Assembly (NCBI GenBank): GCA_009617715.1
Contig: VTFK01000052.1
Location: 62,001-126,000 of the forward strand
Length of the DNA stretch: 64,000 bases
Direction: 5' to 3'
Source: Plectrocnemia conspersa
Lineage: Eukaryota; Arthropoda; Insecta; Trichoptera; Polycentropodidae
Of the stretch, positions 26,191-38,223 are shown piece after piece. Each line of letters begins with the position of its first letter. Positions within the stretch are counted from its first letter, which is position 1. Made by a program: the position numbers and the translations under genes. Under the pieces are notes generated by a model. It worked only from the letters and a program-made list of their open reading frames with translations. It did no database searches and was not told the origin of the DNA.

Positions 26191-26274
26191 ATGAGCAGTG
26201 AACCCATAAAAAATATAGATTACATCACCAATATATTATGTATTAAGATGTGTTTATTATGCATGTGTATAAAC
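26191..26274 (+). pseudogene. Older hAT transposase, N-terminal part
   Basis: An ATG at 26191 opens MSSEPIKNIDY... and reaches CLLC (26251-26262), the Cys pair of a BED-type zinc finger. The frame is cut at 26274 by the hAT-B insertion; its His-containing half lies at about 28686-28720 beyond the insert. The N-terminus is short compared with relatives and no other domain is present on this side. Confidence 0.5.
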
Positions 26275-28655
26275 CAGTGGTTCTTAACCTTTTCAAAGTC
26301 ACGGTGCACTTTTGATCATGGGAAAAAGTGGCGGTGCACCAGAACTAAGAGGTCGAAAAAAAATGTGGACATAATTTTTATTACATATTAAAAAAAAATA
26401 ATAGTTACATACAAAATTACATACAATTTTTTTACATATTATTTTAAATTAAATTATATAGAAAAGTTTTTAATTGAAAATAAATTTAGTTAGTTAATTT
26501 TTCCCTAGAAACAATTTTTAATTACGTGTTTTATTAAAAATATTTGTATTCATATTTGAAGGTGCTCTTTGGGTGGCAAATCTAAGTGGTGCATTTTTCC
26601 CCCTTTGTTTACCCAAAATGACATTCCTGCTTAACATAATGGAATTTATATGATCAATCAAAAATTAATTAATGTGATACCTGAGCTTGTTGGCTTTTGC
26701 AGATATCAGAAATATTAGGTCGAATATTTTATGTAGTTACCCAGAATTCTTCGTTTAAATTTTTTTCTTTCTTTCTCGTTTTTTAGTTTTCATATTAGTT
26801 GTTGTTGAGAAACCAAGCTCACACAAATATGATGTTGAAAACTGTAACAAAATTTTCAGTGCCTTCATGTAAAGAACTGAATATTCCTCTTGGACAGTAA
26901 TCCAAAAATTCTTCATAGTTATTTCAGAAAATTTAATTTTTATAGTACGATCAGTCGACAATAAGACTAATTTGATGATTTCGTATCCGGTCATAATTTT
27001 ATATATTTAAGGATAAAAAATAATGTGCAATCTTTTCTTCCAATAAAGTTAAATGTTCTTTTATTGCTGAAATAACTCCCTCGAGAATGTTTTCGTTAAG
27101 TAAAGGAAACATATCTACTTTTTCTTCTATTATTCGATTTTTCCAAAGAGTTATTTTTTTCCGAAATCCTGTCAATTTGTCAATGGATGTCATGAATTTT
27201 TCGTTTTTTCCCTGAATGCTTGTGTTAACGCTATTTAAGTAATTAAAAATATCTGCTAAATATGCCACTTTAGCATACCAATCATTATTCAAAATTTTAC
27301 AAAATCATCCATACTTTTATTTCGAAAAAAAGATTAACAATTCATTCTTAAGTTCTATGAATCGGCATAAAACTTTACCCTTAGATAACCACCTGACTTC
27401 AATGTGAAAAAGCAAACACTCATATATAGCTTCCATAGAAATGCAAATTTTTTTTAACATGCGTGTTTTTAATGGTCCCGATTTTATGAAATTCACTATA
27501 TTTTAAACTTGATCTAGTACAGATTATAGTTCTGCTGGTAATGTTTTCGAAACTAAAGATTCTCTATGTAAAAAACAGTGCTAAGATATAATATTAGGTT
27601 TTCTTGTCTTTGCAAGGGTTACAAGCCTACCATTGAAGGAGCACCATCCATACAAATTCCTACACATAACTCCCATGATATTTTTAATTGTTCTAAATAT
27701 GAATGAATAAGATCAAAAACTTCTTGTCCTGTCGTATGCTCGGTAAGTTCTTTGCAGCATAGATATTGATTCACTATTTTGTTTTCATTTATGAAACGAA
27801 CGAATCCTAGTATTTGTGCCTTACCGGTAATGTCAGTAGATTCGTCGACTTGTAAAACAAAATATCGCTTGGAAAGTTTATCGTTAACTATTTTCTCAAT
27901 ATCATCCGACATATTTAATTCTTTTTTTTTTTATTGTATCGTTTGAAAGAGGAATTTTCATAATTTCCTTTTTTGCTTCATCACCAAACATAATTTTTCC
28001 TATTTCACAACATGCAGGTAAAATTAGAGACTCTGCTATAGTATGTGGTTTTAATTGTACAGCAATCAATTCAGCAATCTTGTATGACGCCAGTTGTGCC
28101 TTATCGGAAATTTTAACAGTTTTTTCAAAATATTTCGCTTGTTTATTTTGCATGCTTAACAGTCTTTTGAAGTAATCTTTACTTTTTGATGCAAGATCGG
28201 CGTGCTTCGTAGTGAAGTGGCGATTTAACTTGTCAGGATACATCGCGCTATTGGACAGTTTTTCTCCACATACAACACATAGTGGAATGTGATATCCTTC
28301 CTCATTGGTGCTAGTAAAACTGAAACCTAAATATTCTTCAGAATACTGTCTATTTTTTTTTTATTTTACTGGATTTATTTTATTTTGTATGAGACGTATG
28401 ATGTCTAGTAACATTGTCACTACTTCTTCCACTTGTTACTCCCAGTGTCACTAATATTTTGGTCTGATTCACAATTTCGTTTGGTAGTAAATTTATCCAT
28501 TGTGGGGATCACGACTATAATAAAATATAAATTTATTGAAACATTAAGATTTTACTATTTTGCGGATTTTTTGTTTTTACTAATTTTCTCGCGGTGCACT
28601 TGCAATAAACTCGCGGTGCACTGGTGCACCGCGGTGCACCGGTTAAGAACCACTG
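26275..28655 (-). mobile_element. hAT family B, copy 1 (2381 bp)
   Basis: TIRs CAGTGGTTCTTAACC at 26275 and GGTTAAGAACCACTG ending at 28655. Perfect 8-bp TSD gtataaac (26267-26274, 28656-28663). GGTGCACC repeats are clustered at the right end. The transposase reads on the minus strand. It is the longer of the two family B copies and retains the BED finger, but the ORF is broken. Confidence 0.95.
26755..28360 (-). pseudogene. hAT transposase with BED zinc finger (family B copy 1)
   Basis: ZBED/SCAND-like hAT transposase, read downward. The BED finger has CVVC (28268-28279) and RHFTTKH, giving the CxxC...Hx4H pattern. A helical region contains AELIAVQLKPHTIAESLILPA. The first catalytic block is YFVLQVDESTDITGKAQ (27850-27800) and the second contains DGAPSMVG (about 27630). 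Then come RWLSKGKVLCRFIELKNE and AYLADIFNYLNSVNTSIQG, and the dimerisation block ALKILLQFSTSYLCELGFS (26870-26800). Breaks: a frameshift near 27905, a small deletion near 27625 relative to copy 2 that removes the SFKGF segment, and a frameshift near 27297. Readable pieces are 28243-27902, 27912-27619, 27292-26999 and 26994-26755. In life it would act as a nuclear DNA cut-and-paste enzyme; this copy is dead. Confidence 0.88.
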
Positions 28656-28663
28656 GTATAAAC

Positions 28664-29200
28664 AGTCGATAGCATGCAACCATGCAAGTTACGAAAACAT
28701 TTGGAAACCGTAAGAAAGACAAACCAGTTGAATAATAAAAAAAAATCGAGCAATAAAAACTATATTACAAGCATTTATTAAAAAAGTTTAATTGCTTTTT
28801 ATGATATTCCACAGTTAATTGCAAAAGTCAGAAGAGGGCATACGAATCTATGATTTTTGCCAGCAGTGTCTATTGTAATTTCAAGGGTCATGAATCAGAG
28901 TTCAAATGCAATTACTCGAGTAATTTTTCAGTATCAATGCAAATGATGTGGAAAAATACCTAATTGTGTATTTGAAAGTTAATAAGTTTGCCTTACAAAT
29001 AGACGAATCGTTTATACTTGATAATGAACTCTACTAATGGCATATGTTAGATTTCGAGATAACGAAAAGCACATTTGAAAAATGCTCTTTGCCAGAAAAC
29101 TTAAGATGAAACAATATATCAAGAAGTTAAAAAAAATGTGGAGAAAAATACCAGCTTGTTTAATCAATATGGCTGCTTCAATGGTGATATATAAATATCA
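28664..29200 (+). pseudogene. Older hAT transposase, continuation after the insert
   Basis: KLRKHLETV from 28686 supplies the first His of the BED finger begun at 26251; the expected second His is lost. Then follow QLIAKVRRGHTN with LPAVSIVISRVMNQ (about 28813-28900), NKFALQIDES at about 28984-29010 (first catalytic Asp block), LFARKL near 29085, and CLINMAASMV at about 29157-29190, which corresponds to the second-Asp block (T)DGAAAMVG with the Asp lost. Stops and frame changes occur throughout. The C-terminal half is absent. Confidence 0.6.
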
Positions 29201-29604
29201 AATTATACATAAAAAAGAATGTGCCAAATATTATTTGCATACATCATCAATATATAAAACAATGAATTTTAATAAATCATATACATTTTAAGATCGTCTT
29301 TTGGTGCTCGTATTAAATGTTGATAAACGCTGACATTACGAATTAATAAACGATATATTATGCAATCAGCTGTATCTTTCTTCTTGGTTTTTATTCGAAC
29401 TAGAAATTTTGGAGGTGAAAAGGTCTAATTTGGGTTTGAATACAAATTAAACCCTTAGCTAGATAATTTGGGTTATAGACTTTTAATAATTTATTTGTGA
29501 AAGTCAAAGATTAAAATTTGTTATTATTTATAATCTTTTTTACTAATTAGAATAACACAATTACTAATTCAATGTTAAATAGATCGACTCAAAGGACTAT
29601 ATTT
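29201..29604. other. No recognisable feature
   Basis: AT-rich spacer. The 3' part of the older hAT is not detectable here. Confidence 0.45.
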
Positions 29605-30220
29605 AACGAAATTATCTTGTCTTCTGTAAGATGCATTGTGTCATCGAATACATTAATGGATCGTCAAAGTGAAATGCGTTCCTCATTATAAAACCGAGCA
29701 CCTTGGAAGACTTACCGCAGACGTCTTTTACGTGTAAAGTAAACCTTCACTTGCTCGCTAAAGTGATTTCGAAATCTTTCGTGAAAGTTATTTTGCTCAA
29801 AACGTTCCCACCGAGATCGTAGAAATAATCAGATGGCAAACGGGATCGATATATGAAACGCTTTCTTACAGTTAAGTGCAGAGAGACGAAATAATCTATG
29901 TATGAAACAGATTGAATTTAAATTATCTGCATACATAAGAAAACTGCCATATTTATGTCATTATTAAATAACGCGAAAAGCATTGGGTCTAAAATTTGAA
30001 GAACTCCCTGAGGGGTAAAATATTTTTTCGATAATCGACTGCCATAGGTTGCTTAAATAACTTGAGAATAAAAAAGTTAAATAATCGGAGCAATCGAGGT
30101 GTTACATTTTTTTTAATAATAATACATGACAAACCTTTTCGAAGCCCAAAATCCGTATATATGACGATTACTTAAATTTCCGCATCTAGAGATTTTTTCA
30201 TAGTTTTGGTGAAAGACAGA
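29605..30220 (-). pseudogene. Jockey-type RT, palm to thumb
   Basis: Minus strand, from 30220 downward: TMKKSLDAEI.VIVIYTDF (YTDF about 30150-30161), SSYLSN, PQGVLQILDPMLFALFNNDI (PQG at about 30004-30012), MYADNLN (YADD changed to YADN, 29922-29933), and in the thumb KDFEITLASK...FTLHVKDVCGKSSKVLGFIMRNAFHFDDP (about 29780-29650). Block order and spacing are those of a Jockey palm and thumb. Several frameshifts and stops are present. The thumb part is similar to 54960-55200, so the two fragments come from one family. Confidence 0.7.
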
Positions 30221-31144
30221 AGATTAGTAACATTTCATGCACAATTTTTATGAATAAGAGTGACTTTTGTGCATTTATAAAAATCAGTAAATTATTAAAA
30301 TTAAAACAAAAATATGTTTTAAAGGCAAAAAAAAACAGTTCCAGAAGAACTCCCCTGTCTTCAACTTCTCAAAGCCATATTTAAGATCTAAGCGCTTAGT
30401 TTTCTTAATGGTCAAAGAAAAATAAAAAGAAAGCGATTGAGCGGAAGGCGGAAAAGATTCTTCAAAAGCAAAACGGAAACGTTACGCAAAACCATCAAAA
30501 ATATTTTGTGTCAGTTTTTTTCGATCGAAGTTTATCACTTTCGGCGTCAACTGAGCACCGCGTTTCGTGCTAATTAATTTTCAGAAAACTTTGGAATTAT
30601 TGATAATTTGGTTTTGGCAACTTTAGTAATAATTACAATTACAATAAATTATCAAACAAGGCGTGCTCCTAGAGACATAAATATTCGACAATAATTTTTT
30701 GGTTAAACACTAATTTAGTATTATTCAATATTCAGGATAAAATAAATAATTTTCTAAAACAATTTTATATATCATATATATTGTAGTAAGAGCTGCTATA
30801 ATTTCACATATTATAGTATTGTATACTAGTTTTTCCTAAATTTATATTTTTTTTATGTAAACCAGAAAAAAAACACAAATTTTCAGCGTTTCAAATGAGT
30901 TTTTGGACTCAAAACAACGCTGAAATTTAACAATCATGACTTATTAAATACCGACAAATAAAAAAATAAATACTGTCTTTTACACTGGTATTTGGGAAAG
31001 CTTAAAAGAGTGGGAGGAAAGGCTAATTTAGAACCGACACTTTTCAGCTTTTGACACTTGATTTATAAACTATTTAAATACTATCTGCTACGTCTAATAT
31101 ACATTAAAAGTAGAAGCTATGTTGTTGCACTAAAAAAAAACACT
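30221..31144. other. No gene recognised
   Basis: A purine-rich, slightly GC-richer patch at 30410-30570 has no motif I recognise. Otherwise AT-rich. Confidence 0.45.
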
Positions 31145-31440
31145 CGATACCACTTAATATTCCAGCTGGAATTCCTCAGGGAACTGTTCTCTTTATCTTG
31201 TACATTCATATATGAACGATATTGCAAAATTAAAATTATTTTAATTTTGCACAATCGTAAATAAATTATAGAAATATTTTAAAAGGTAAATTAATTGAGC
31301 TCAACCAAAAAAACAGAATCAATTATATTTACAAAACGTAGATCAACTTTGCCACCACATCTTTAAAGTGAACAGGGCAGTAATGTAGTAAAGAAATCTA
31401 GCGTAAAATATCTGGGCTTACTGACTTAAATTTAATAAAC
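31145..31440 (+). pseudogene. Jockey-type RT fragment (PQG and thumb)
   Basis: IPAGIPQGTVLFILYIH with PQG at 31174-31182, then a stop. The YADD box is missing. After a gap comes KTESIIFTKRRSTLPPH (about 31309-31360) and SSVKYLGL (VKYLGL at 31403-31420), the thumb block of Jockey elements that usually reads KTE.I.FT.RR...P....VKYLGL.LD. The intervening catalytic region is deleted. Confidence 0.65.
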
Positions 31441-32625
31441 ATATAATGTAACTTAACAATAAAAAAAAAAATAATATAAAAAAGAATATAAATTATATAT
31501 TAAAATTTTTAAATAATATAAAAAAATATTAATTATAAATATAAATATAAATATAAATTAAACAATATGTCAATAGTTCCATATATTCAGCTATAGGTAC
31601 TCTTAATTTTTTTTATTTAAATTTGTAAATAAAAGTTTTTTTTACATATTTAAACAGTCAATAATAACAAATTGTAAGCACGAAATGATATTTTTATAGA
31701 ATTAATCATTTATTTTAAATGAAGGTTTTTAAAAAAATATATATTGCTCAGCTCCACCTCCGCTAATTCCCTCAGAGAAATCGTAACTTATAGGTGGCCA
31801 TTTGTAGGCTACCGTCCGATGATGACTAAAGATACGTACAGCAATACTATTTGATATGCAAGAGAATATTGTTTCTAGGCCTATGTCCCTTGATAGTTAT
31901 AGTTTTCTAGATGACTACGATAGTATAAATTAGACTGATAAACTTAGCGCATTTAAGCACAATTTTTTTTTCGTTGAAAAATCGTTTGTAAGATGGACAT
32001 TTTGAATTACTGTTTTAGTTGCTTATGCACTATATGAAAAAGGCGTTATTTTTATTTAAAATCATTTAACAGTTTTGGAAAAAAATATTAGTAACAGTTG
32101 ACAACTGTCTTAGAACATTAAAATGCATAAGAAGAAGAAGAGGTTACAAATATTAAGTATGACCCCACACTAAAGTATTATTTTCAATTTAAAATATAAT
32201 ATAAGTAATCTTATAGACGTATTATTTCTAAATATATAATACACATACTACTGGTTTATAACCATTTTCATGTTTAAAATTAGTTATTAGCTAAATTCAA
32301 TAATAAAAAATAGCAATATGAAACAAAATGTTTATGGTTATAATTTAAGGGAGAAAAATACAAAATTAACATAAAAAATGATGATTTGATTAATGCACTT
32401 TAAAATTAAAATTCAATGAATTGCCTTAGATTTTAGAATTATGAGGTTTTATCACCGTTTTACTAACGCTTAATGACAGTGATTGTGGAGTATAAAACGC
32501 ACCTGATTTAAGACGTAAATTGTAATATTAAATACTTATTTGTGTTATATTTTTGATTATTTTAATAAATTTTATATCAAGAGCTATCAAACTGGCCTCA
32601 CCGAAACAAGTTTTTGTAAACTTGT
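31441..32625. other. AT-rich, includes (ATAAAT)n-like repeats
   Basis: Low-complexity ATAAAT repeats at about 31535-31560. No coding signal recognised. Confidence 0.5.
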
Positions 32626-32890
32626 AAATCACCAGGCTTTGATCAAATTACTTTGCAAATTTTGTGAATTTCCTATAAATATAATAATTTATTCGTTTTG
32701 TATCAAAATAATGAAAAAGTTCTAAAGCCAATGAAAAAAGCATCATCATACCGACTAACATTCGGGGGCATTAAAAGTTCAAACGAGTGGATTGAAACAA
32801 TGACTAACTTTTACACATTTTTAAGCAAACATACGTGTATAGGATGCCAATTTCTCGTTTTAGCAAAAGCTTTCTATAAAATTTGCCATT
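32626..32890 (+). pseudogene. Jockey-type RT N-terminal fragment
   Basis: KSPGFDQITLQIL (32626-32664) matches the Jockey block K(A/S)PG.D.I....L. Further on, LKPMKKASSYRLTFG corresponds to (P)KPGK....SYRPISLL, and GCQFLVLAKAFYKICH (about 32840-32890) to the first palm motif C.A.FLDV..AFDKVWH with the first catalytic Asp lost. Much of the distal part is open (32698-32892). A distinct Jockey lineage from the YTDF-type fragments. Confidence 0.6.
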
Positions 32891-33739
32891 GAAATGTTAA
32901 ATATCACAGCACGTAGATTACATAAACAAAATTTAAATTTTTGAGACACTAACACAAACCAAGAGATGACATATTTACTTGAAGATTAATCTAAAATCTG
33001 CTAATATAATTAACTTTTAAAACTAAAATTAACATACTTCGAAGATTCACTGTGTACGATCCACATAGTTTGTATAGCTAAGATTATATGCTTCGTCGTT
33101 CCTTTGAACCATAATATAGCCAAAGAATAAATTTTCTTCTCTTGTTAACAAGAGAGTGCTCTTATGTAGATAGATAGTTGATACGTTATATTATGGCTAG
33201 TGCTGAAACATCTAATATATAATGTTTATATATTAAAATTTGTGAACTTTAATTAAAATATTGGGAGGTTTGCAAAATAAAATATTATTAAACAATGCCA
33301 CAAATTATTTTTTTCTTTATTAGTTACAAGATAAATTACGCTATAGCGTCGATTAAAATCTGATATCAGTAGATTTAAGTCTAACTAAGCACCTGAAATA
33401 TACGCGTCATCTCGGATCGCTTAAATCAAGGTCGAAGATTTAAAGCATATGCATCAGTTGACACATATAAATTTAATTTGGCTATTTTTAAAATCGAAGA
33501 AGAAACTTTTTTTAAATTAGTATTGAAATAGAACACGAGTTGGTATTTTTATATATAAATAAAAATATAAATATATATATATGCTGTTGGGTATATTTGC
33601 AACATCGCTGATAAAAAATTACCTAAGTATTATATATACTATATATATATAAACGTGTCTATATTTACAATATTATAACCAGATTATTTGGCATAGAAAC
33701 TATTATGAATGGATCAATCAAGTTAGGTTTATCAACGAC
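32891..33739. other. No gene recognised
   Basis: AT-rich, with a 16-bp palindrome CTCTTGTTAACAAGAG near 33137-33152 and short (AT)n runs near 33570 and 33640. Confidence 0.45.
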
Positions 33740-33970
33740 ATGATTTTCGTGTATCGAGATTATTAACAAAAAATCTGCTGTATTTGTAATTTTGTGCTAG
33801 AAACGATATAGGCAATTAAGTAAATTTAATCTACACTGACTTGAAAAGGCTTTTAATAAAATATGTCATGCCTCAATTAAAAAAAATAAAAATATAAACA
33901 AATTGTTTGAATACATTGTTGCCTCATCAGGAATTTCCCAAGGTATTATTCTAGTTATTCACAATTTTAA
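33740..33970 (+). pseudogene. Jockey-type RT fragment
   Basis: HDFRVSR..TKNLL, matching QHGF...RST.TNL, lies about 33738-33790. IYTD then leads, after a 1-base loss, into EKAFNKICHASI (about 33829-33880). This is followed directly by VASSGISQGIILVI (about 33920-33960), which corresponds to SGVPQGS.LGP. The usual region between these two blocks is deleted. Confidence 0.6.
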
Positions 33971-34405
33971 ATTCCTATTTTTCACATATAATTAAATTAT
34001 TCATAAAAACAGATAAAGTATTCATTAAATATACATCGTAATACCAAACTTAGCACGACATGATTTTCATAACTTGCAAAAAAGCAATAAAAAGTATAAA
34101 AGTTTAAAACGGATCACAGCGATTTTTTTTCATTTTCAAAACCGATTAGTATTATTACACTCTTATTTAAATCCATTAGGCTTTCGGGAAAAACAGTTGC
34201 TAGTAGTGCTGAGCACATTGCGAGTGACATCAATAGCCAATTTAATAGAAAGAAAAACCTTTTCTTTTTGCTGTAAACAACGGTTTCTATTTTTTTTTAA
34301 CCATTTACCCTTTTGTTAAATATTATTATAACAAGTGCATTTTTTTTTTAGTTTATTTGTATAATATTTTTTTTATTGTAATAATACTATGTATTGTTTT
34401 TTTAC
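33971..34405. other. No gene recognised
   Basis: Open frame 34074-34319 has no motif. It lies between an RT fragment and the Transib-like element. Confidence 0.4.
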
Positions 34406-34410
34406 CATCG

Positions 34411-35527
34411 CACTGTGGGGTATTTTCCCGATCTAATTATTTCTCCACTTTAGTTGATTCTATAAGTGCTCTTAGTCAAATATATAATATTATAAGCGTT
34501 AAAAAACACATTATAGAAAAAAACAAATTTTTATTTTTCCTGAAATAATTTATGCAATTTTATTTTAATCAGTATTTAAAGTATTTCTTAAATTTTAGGC
34601 CCGAGGAAGAGGAATTCCGTGTTGAACGGTCGTGCGAATTTCGCCGCGTCAAGTGTTAAAAATAAAAAAAATTGTATATGTCACAAAGTTTGATATTTGT
34701 TGTTTTTTTAACAAGAAAAAGTATTTGACTAGTATTTTGTCATACTCGGTATCGTTTTCATTTTTAAATATGTAAATATTTGGTGATTCTAAACAAATTT
34801 TTATTTTATTTTAATAGTACGCGATCCACAATTTGAGGTTTACTGATTTTACCATGGTGATGATATTATTAAAAAAACAATCATTATAAAACTGTATTTT
34901 AAATTTGACGTTAACACATCACCTAATTAAAAAGTTATAATAGTTTAAAACGTTTAGGTCCTAACTTTCGCGACTAAGCCCCGTCCCATTTTTAAGGATA
35001 ATGGTATGCAATGTGTTAAAAAAGCGCAAAAATATGCAGCCAATTTTACATGTATCATAAAGAGAAAAACCTAAGCTTTATATTCTATATAAAATCTAAT
35101 TTAAAAAGTGGTGGAAAATATAACTAATGAACTTAAAATTAGAAAAAAAAGTACTAAAAAATGGTACTTATTCAAAACAATATTGTGTATTTAATATGAC
35201 GGCAACTGCAACAAAGAGCTATGAAACGTAAAAACACTTATCTGCTTTATCACAATCAATGGTTTGGAGTTTTTACTAAACTCAAATAAAATTATAATAA
35301 TTGTCCAATGTACGAGTAAGCAATCGACGCCGAGAAAACGATGCGTGCAGTCGAAGGGATGACTGATTTCCGACCGATCGTGGGGGCGCTAGCGTTATGC
35401 AAGGAATGGGGGAATTGTTGATTAATATGCGCAAAATTATCAGCTTTCCAGAGCAATTTTTTTTACCTGCGCTTAAATTTTCTTAATCGACTTTTGGCCG
35501 CCCAGATCGAGCAAATACCCCACCGTG
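34411..35527 (+). mobile_element. Transib-like TIR element, non-autonomous, copy 1 (1117 bp)
   Basis: Left end CACTGTGGGGTATTTTCCCG, right end the inverted CACGGTGGGGTATTTGCTCG. It is flanked by an exact 5-bp TSD catcg (34406-34410, 35528-35532). A CAC-initial TIR with a 5-bp duplication is characteristic of the Transib superfamily, whose termini resemble RAG recombination signals. No transposase frame was recognised. The left 585 bp match 57187-57792 in inverted orientation. Compared with that copy, the left TIR here lacks a GGGCGGCC segment. Confidence 0.7.
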
Positions 35528-35532
35528 CATCG

Positions 35533-36734
35533 CGACGATATAATTTAATAATATATAAATAAATACATTTTATTCAAAATAACTTATAAAAGTAGTTTTC
35601 CACAGCAAAATAGTCCAAACACTAATAAAATCGTTAATTAATTTTATGCTTTTTTGTAATTTAGCACTATTGAAGGTTAAAGAGGATGCAACAATATAAT
35701 TATATTGTACATAGTCATCCTATATGTAGTTTTAATATAACTCTGAGCGTAGGTTGAGATTAATTCTACAAACATTAATCCTTGCTAACCGTTGGGTTTA
35801 TTTAATTTTGTATTTAAACTACTTAAATCATATTAAAGCACTTGAATAATATCTTATATTAAATTAATTAAATTTCCTTATTTACTAACTAGTTTTGTAT
35901 GAGCGCTGTACCATTTATTTTGTACACTTTATAAAACGTCTGCAATGCCAAAGCACCTTATCAAAGAAACGAATTTAATAATTTTCACACGAGCCCTGGT
36001 GCAAAAAAAAGTTTTTAATGAACCACACATGTTCATACATAGACCTACGAGTATACAAACTGCTGAAAGCTAAAACTATAAAACGTATTTTGCTTGGTCT
36101 AAGCACGTTTAGCTTAGTTTGCGCGTTTAATTGAATGAAACTGCGAGAATCATATTTAATTTTAACTCAATAGAACGTGTGCATGCATCTATGTTTATAT
36201 GTGGTATTTATATGAAAAAGCGCCTCTCTTTATTACATTTGATTTGGAATAAGCCATAAAAGCTTTGGACTATTTCATTTTAATTAATTTTCAAGGGTAA
36301 AGATGTTTTTTTTTTATTAAAATTAAGAGTCAGTGTATTACCAAACCCATGTCTGTTTTAAATACATTTATTATTGCAATTTATATTTATTGAAATATAA
36401 GATAAGATCATTACAACATAACGTCAAATAAAATATAAGCCATGATTTTTAGAAACATGAGCAAAAAAGTAAAATTAAAAAAATAATTTCGCTACTGTCT
36501 TCAAATACTTGCAAACTTATTTCTGTATTGAGATAATATTTCATTCGCTTGAGCAGATTTTTATTGTGTGTATGTAGGCTTTATTTATTCGGTACATTAT
36601 TAAGCCTTATCATTAACTACTTTTTCAAACGTAATCTATGCGTAAAAAATATATTTATATTTGTTTACGTATTTTTTTTTTACTTTTATTATAAAAAAAA
36701 ATATGTAATATACTGTATAAAATCTTAAGCATGT
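35533..36734. other. No gene recognised
   Basis: AT-rich spacer. Nothing supported. Confidence 0.45.
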
Positions 36735-36850
36735 TTTTTATTTAATATTGCATTGAAAAAAGTCATTAGAGATATAATAAAATAGTTAAGACTTTCAGCT
36801 ATGCTGATGACATCGATATAGATGCAAGCATTATTAGGCCCGCTTTATGA
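36735..36850 (+). pseudogene. Non-LTR RT fragment (LFNIAL and YADD)
   Basis: LFNIALKKVIRDI followed, after a stop and frame change, by TFSYADDIDI (YADD 36800-36811). In many insect LINEs and retroelement RTs the order is LFN.ALE.V.R......YADDIDII. Only about 35 residues are left. Confidence 0.55.
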
Positions 36851-38223
36851 TGATTTTAAATTTTACTGTTTAGTCAATATTTCTTGAGATTTTCAAGTAT
36901 TCGGCTTTGAACTTCGGCCCTTTATTATAAAATGGTCATGTGTTACTTGATTTTGCTTAAAACACGCAATTATTTCTATAGCCAAAAGCTATTTAAAGCA
37001 AATGCTGTGAGCCCGATCGGGAGACTTTTACTTAATTAAGTACAGTGACTGATTACAGTGAAGACTAAAATCTCGATGTAAGTTGTGTCAAAACATTAGT
37101 CAGGATAAAAAATACAAAATGTTTTTATACTCGTAAGTACTTAATATTTCATTATTAACGTTTTTATCTAGATTTTAAAGCTATATAGTCGCAACAATAA
37201 ACTGATATCAAAATTGATGTAAAATATATAAAATTGTTACAAACGGTGACAGAATTTTTATTGTTTATTTGTCAGAAAGTATGGAAGCCTTTGCAGCTCT
37301 AATCATAAAACATAAAAAAAAAATGATCTGCCTTTTTCTGATGTTTTTGGGCTAAAAAAATAAAATGTCTCGAGTATTTTAGTAGTAGTTTTACGGTTAG
37401 AAAATTTTATTTAATGTTTCATAATGGAACTACCAACTTTTAAATAATATGTTACAGAACGGTTTTAAAATTATTTTATCCCATTGTGGTTAAGCATTTT
37501 TTTATTTTACAATCACACCATGATCGAATTTATCAGCTGGTTATAACTAAATGCGGATATTTGCTCTGGGTCAAATCGGTCTATTTCCAGTGCCGGTCCT
37601 ATAGGGTCGAACATAATATTTTGTCGAATTTCAAACTAACGCGGACGCAAACTTATGTGTATTTATACTTATTCACACGTGTGCAAATGTATGTATTTTA
37701 TTTTAGCCATCAATTATAAACGCTAAAGTTGGAGCGTACGCGTGCGGCACCCACAAATATTTCCCAATAACACGCAACTATTTCGGTCCACTTTCTGCTC
37801 TTGTGGCTTGAAAACATCGCAAATTTATATGTAGAGAAATAAATAAACTTATTAGGTGTTATTATTATTATATATATATATATATATATATATTTTCATT
37901 TACTAAGTTAGTGCTAAAATTTATTAATCTTAGCATTTGTGAAACGTTCACTAAACTGTACAGGTTACGCTAAAGTTATTCAAACGACAATTTAAAACTT
38001 AACAAATGGCCTTACAAAAGAGAATACTCAATACCACAATTATTGGAGATTTCACATCCTTTTCAGCATCCACCCGTTAACTGCTCGTTAAGCAACATAA
38101 AACTACCCTTTTGTGGATAAAGGATGCAATTGACAATGCGCTTATTTGTTGAAAAAACTTGCTATTGTAATTTACATATTGTATTAACGACCTACAAAAT
38201 GTTCACCCTGAAGTTTTATTAAT
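36851..38223. other. No gene recognised; (TA)n microsatellite
   Basis: A (TA)n run spans about 37868-37892. The open frame 37486-37719 has no motif. Confidence 0.5.

Larger units (their letters stand above)
25857..29200 (+). mobile_element. Older hAT element, split by a hAT-B insertion
   Basis: Left end CAACGGTTCTCAAC at 25857 looks like a hAT TIR. Coding remnants of a SCAND3/ZBED-like transposase occur at 26191-26274 and resume at 28664, on either side of the hAT-B copy 26275-28655. The right TIR was not found, so the 3' end is approximate. Confidence 0.6.

Noticed and set aside
32698..32892. Open frame starting at an internal ATG as a separate gene
   Set aside because: It is the distal part of a Jockey RT fragment, which also explains the sequence upstream of the ATG.
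37868..37892. (TA)n as a functional TATA region
   Set aside because: A simple dinucleotide microsatellite with no initiator or coding sequence downstream.
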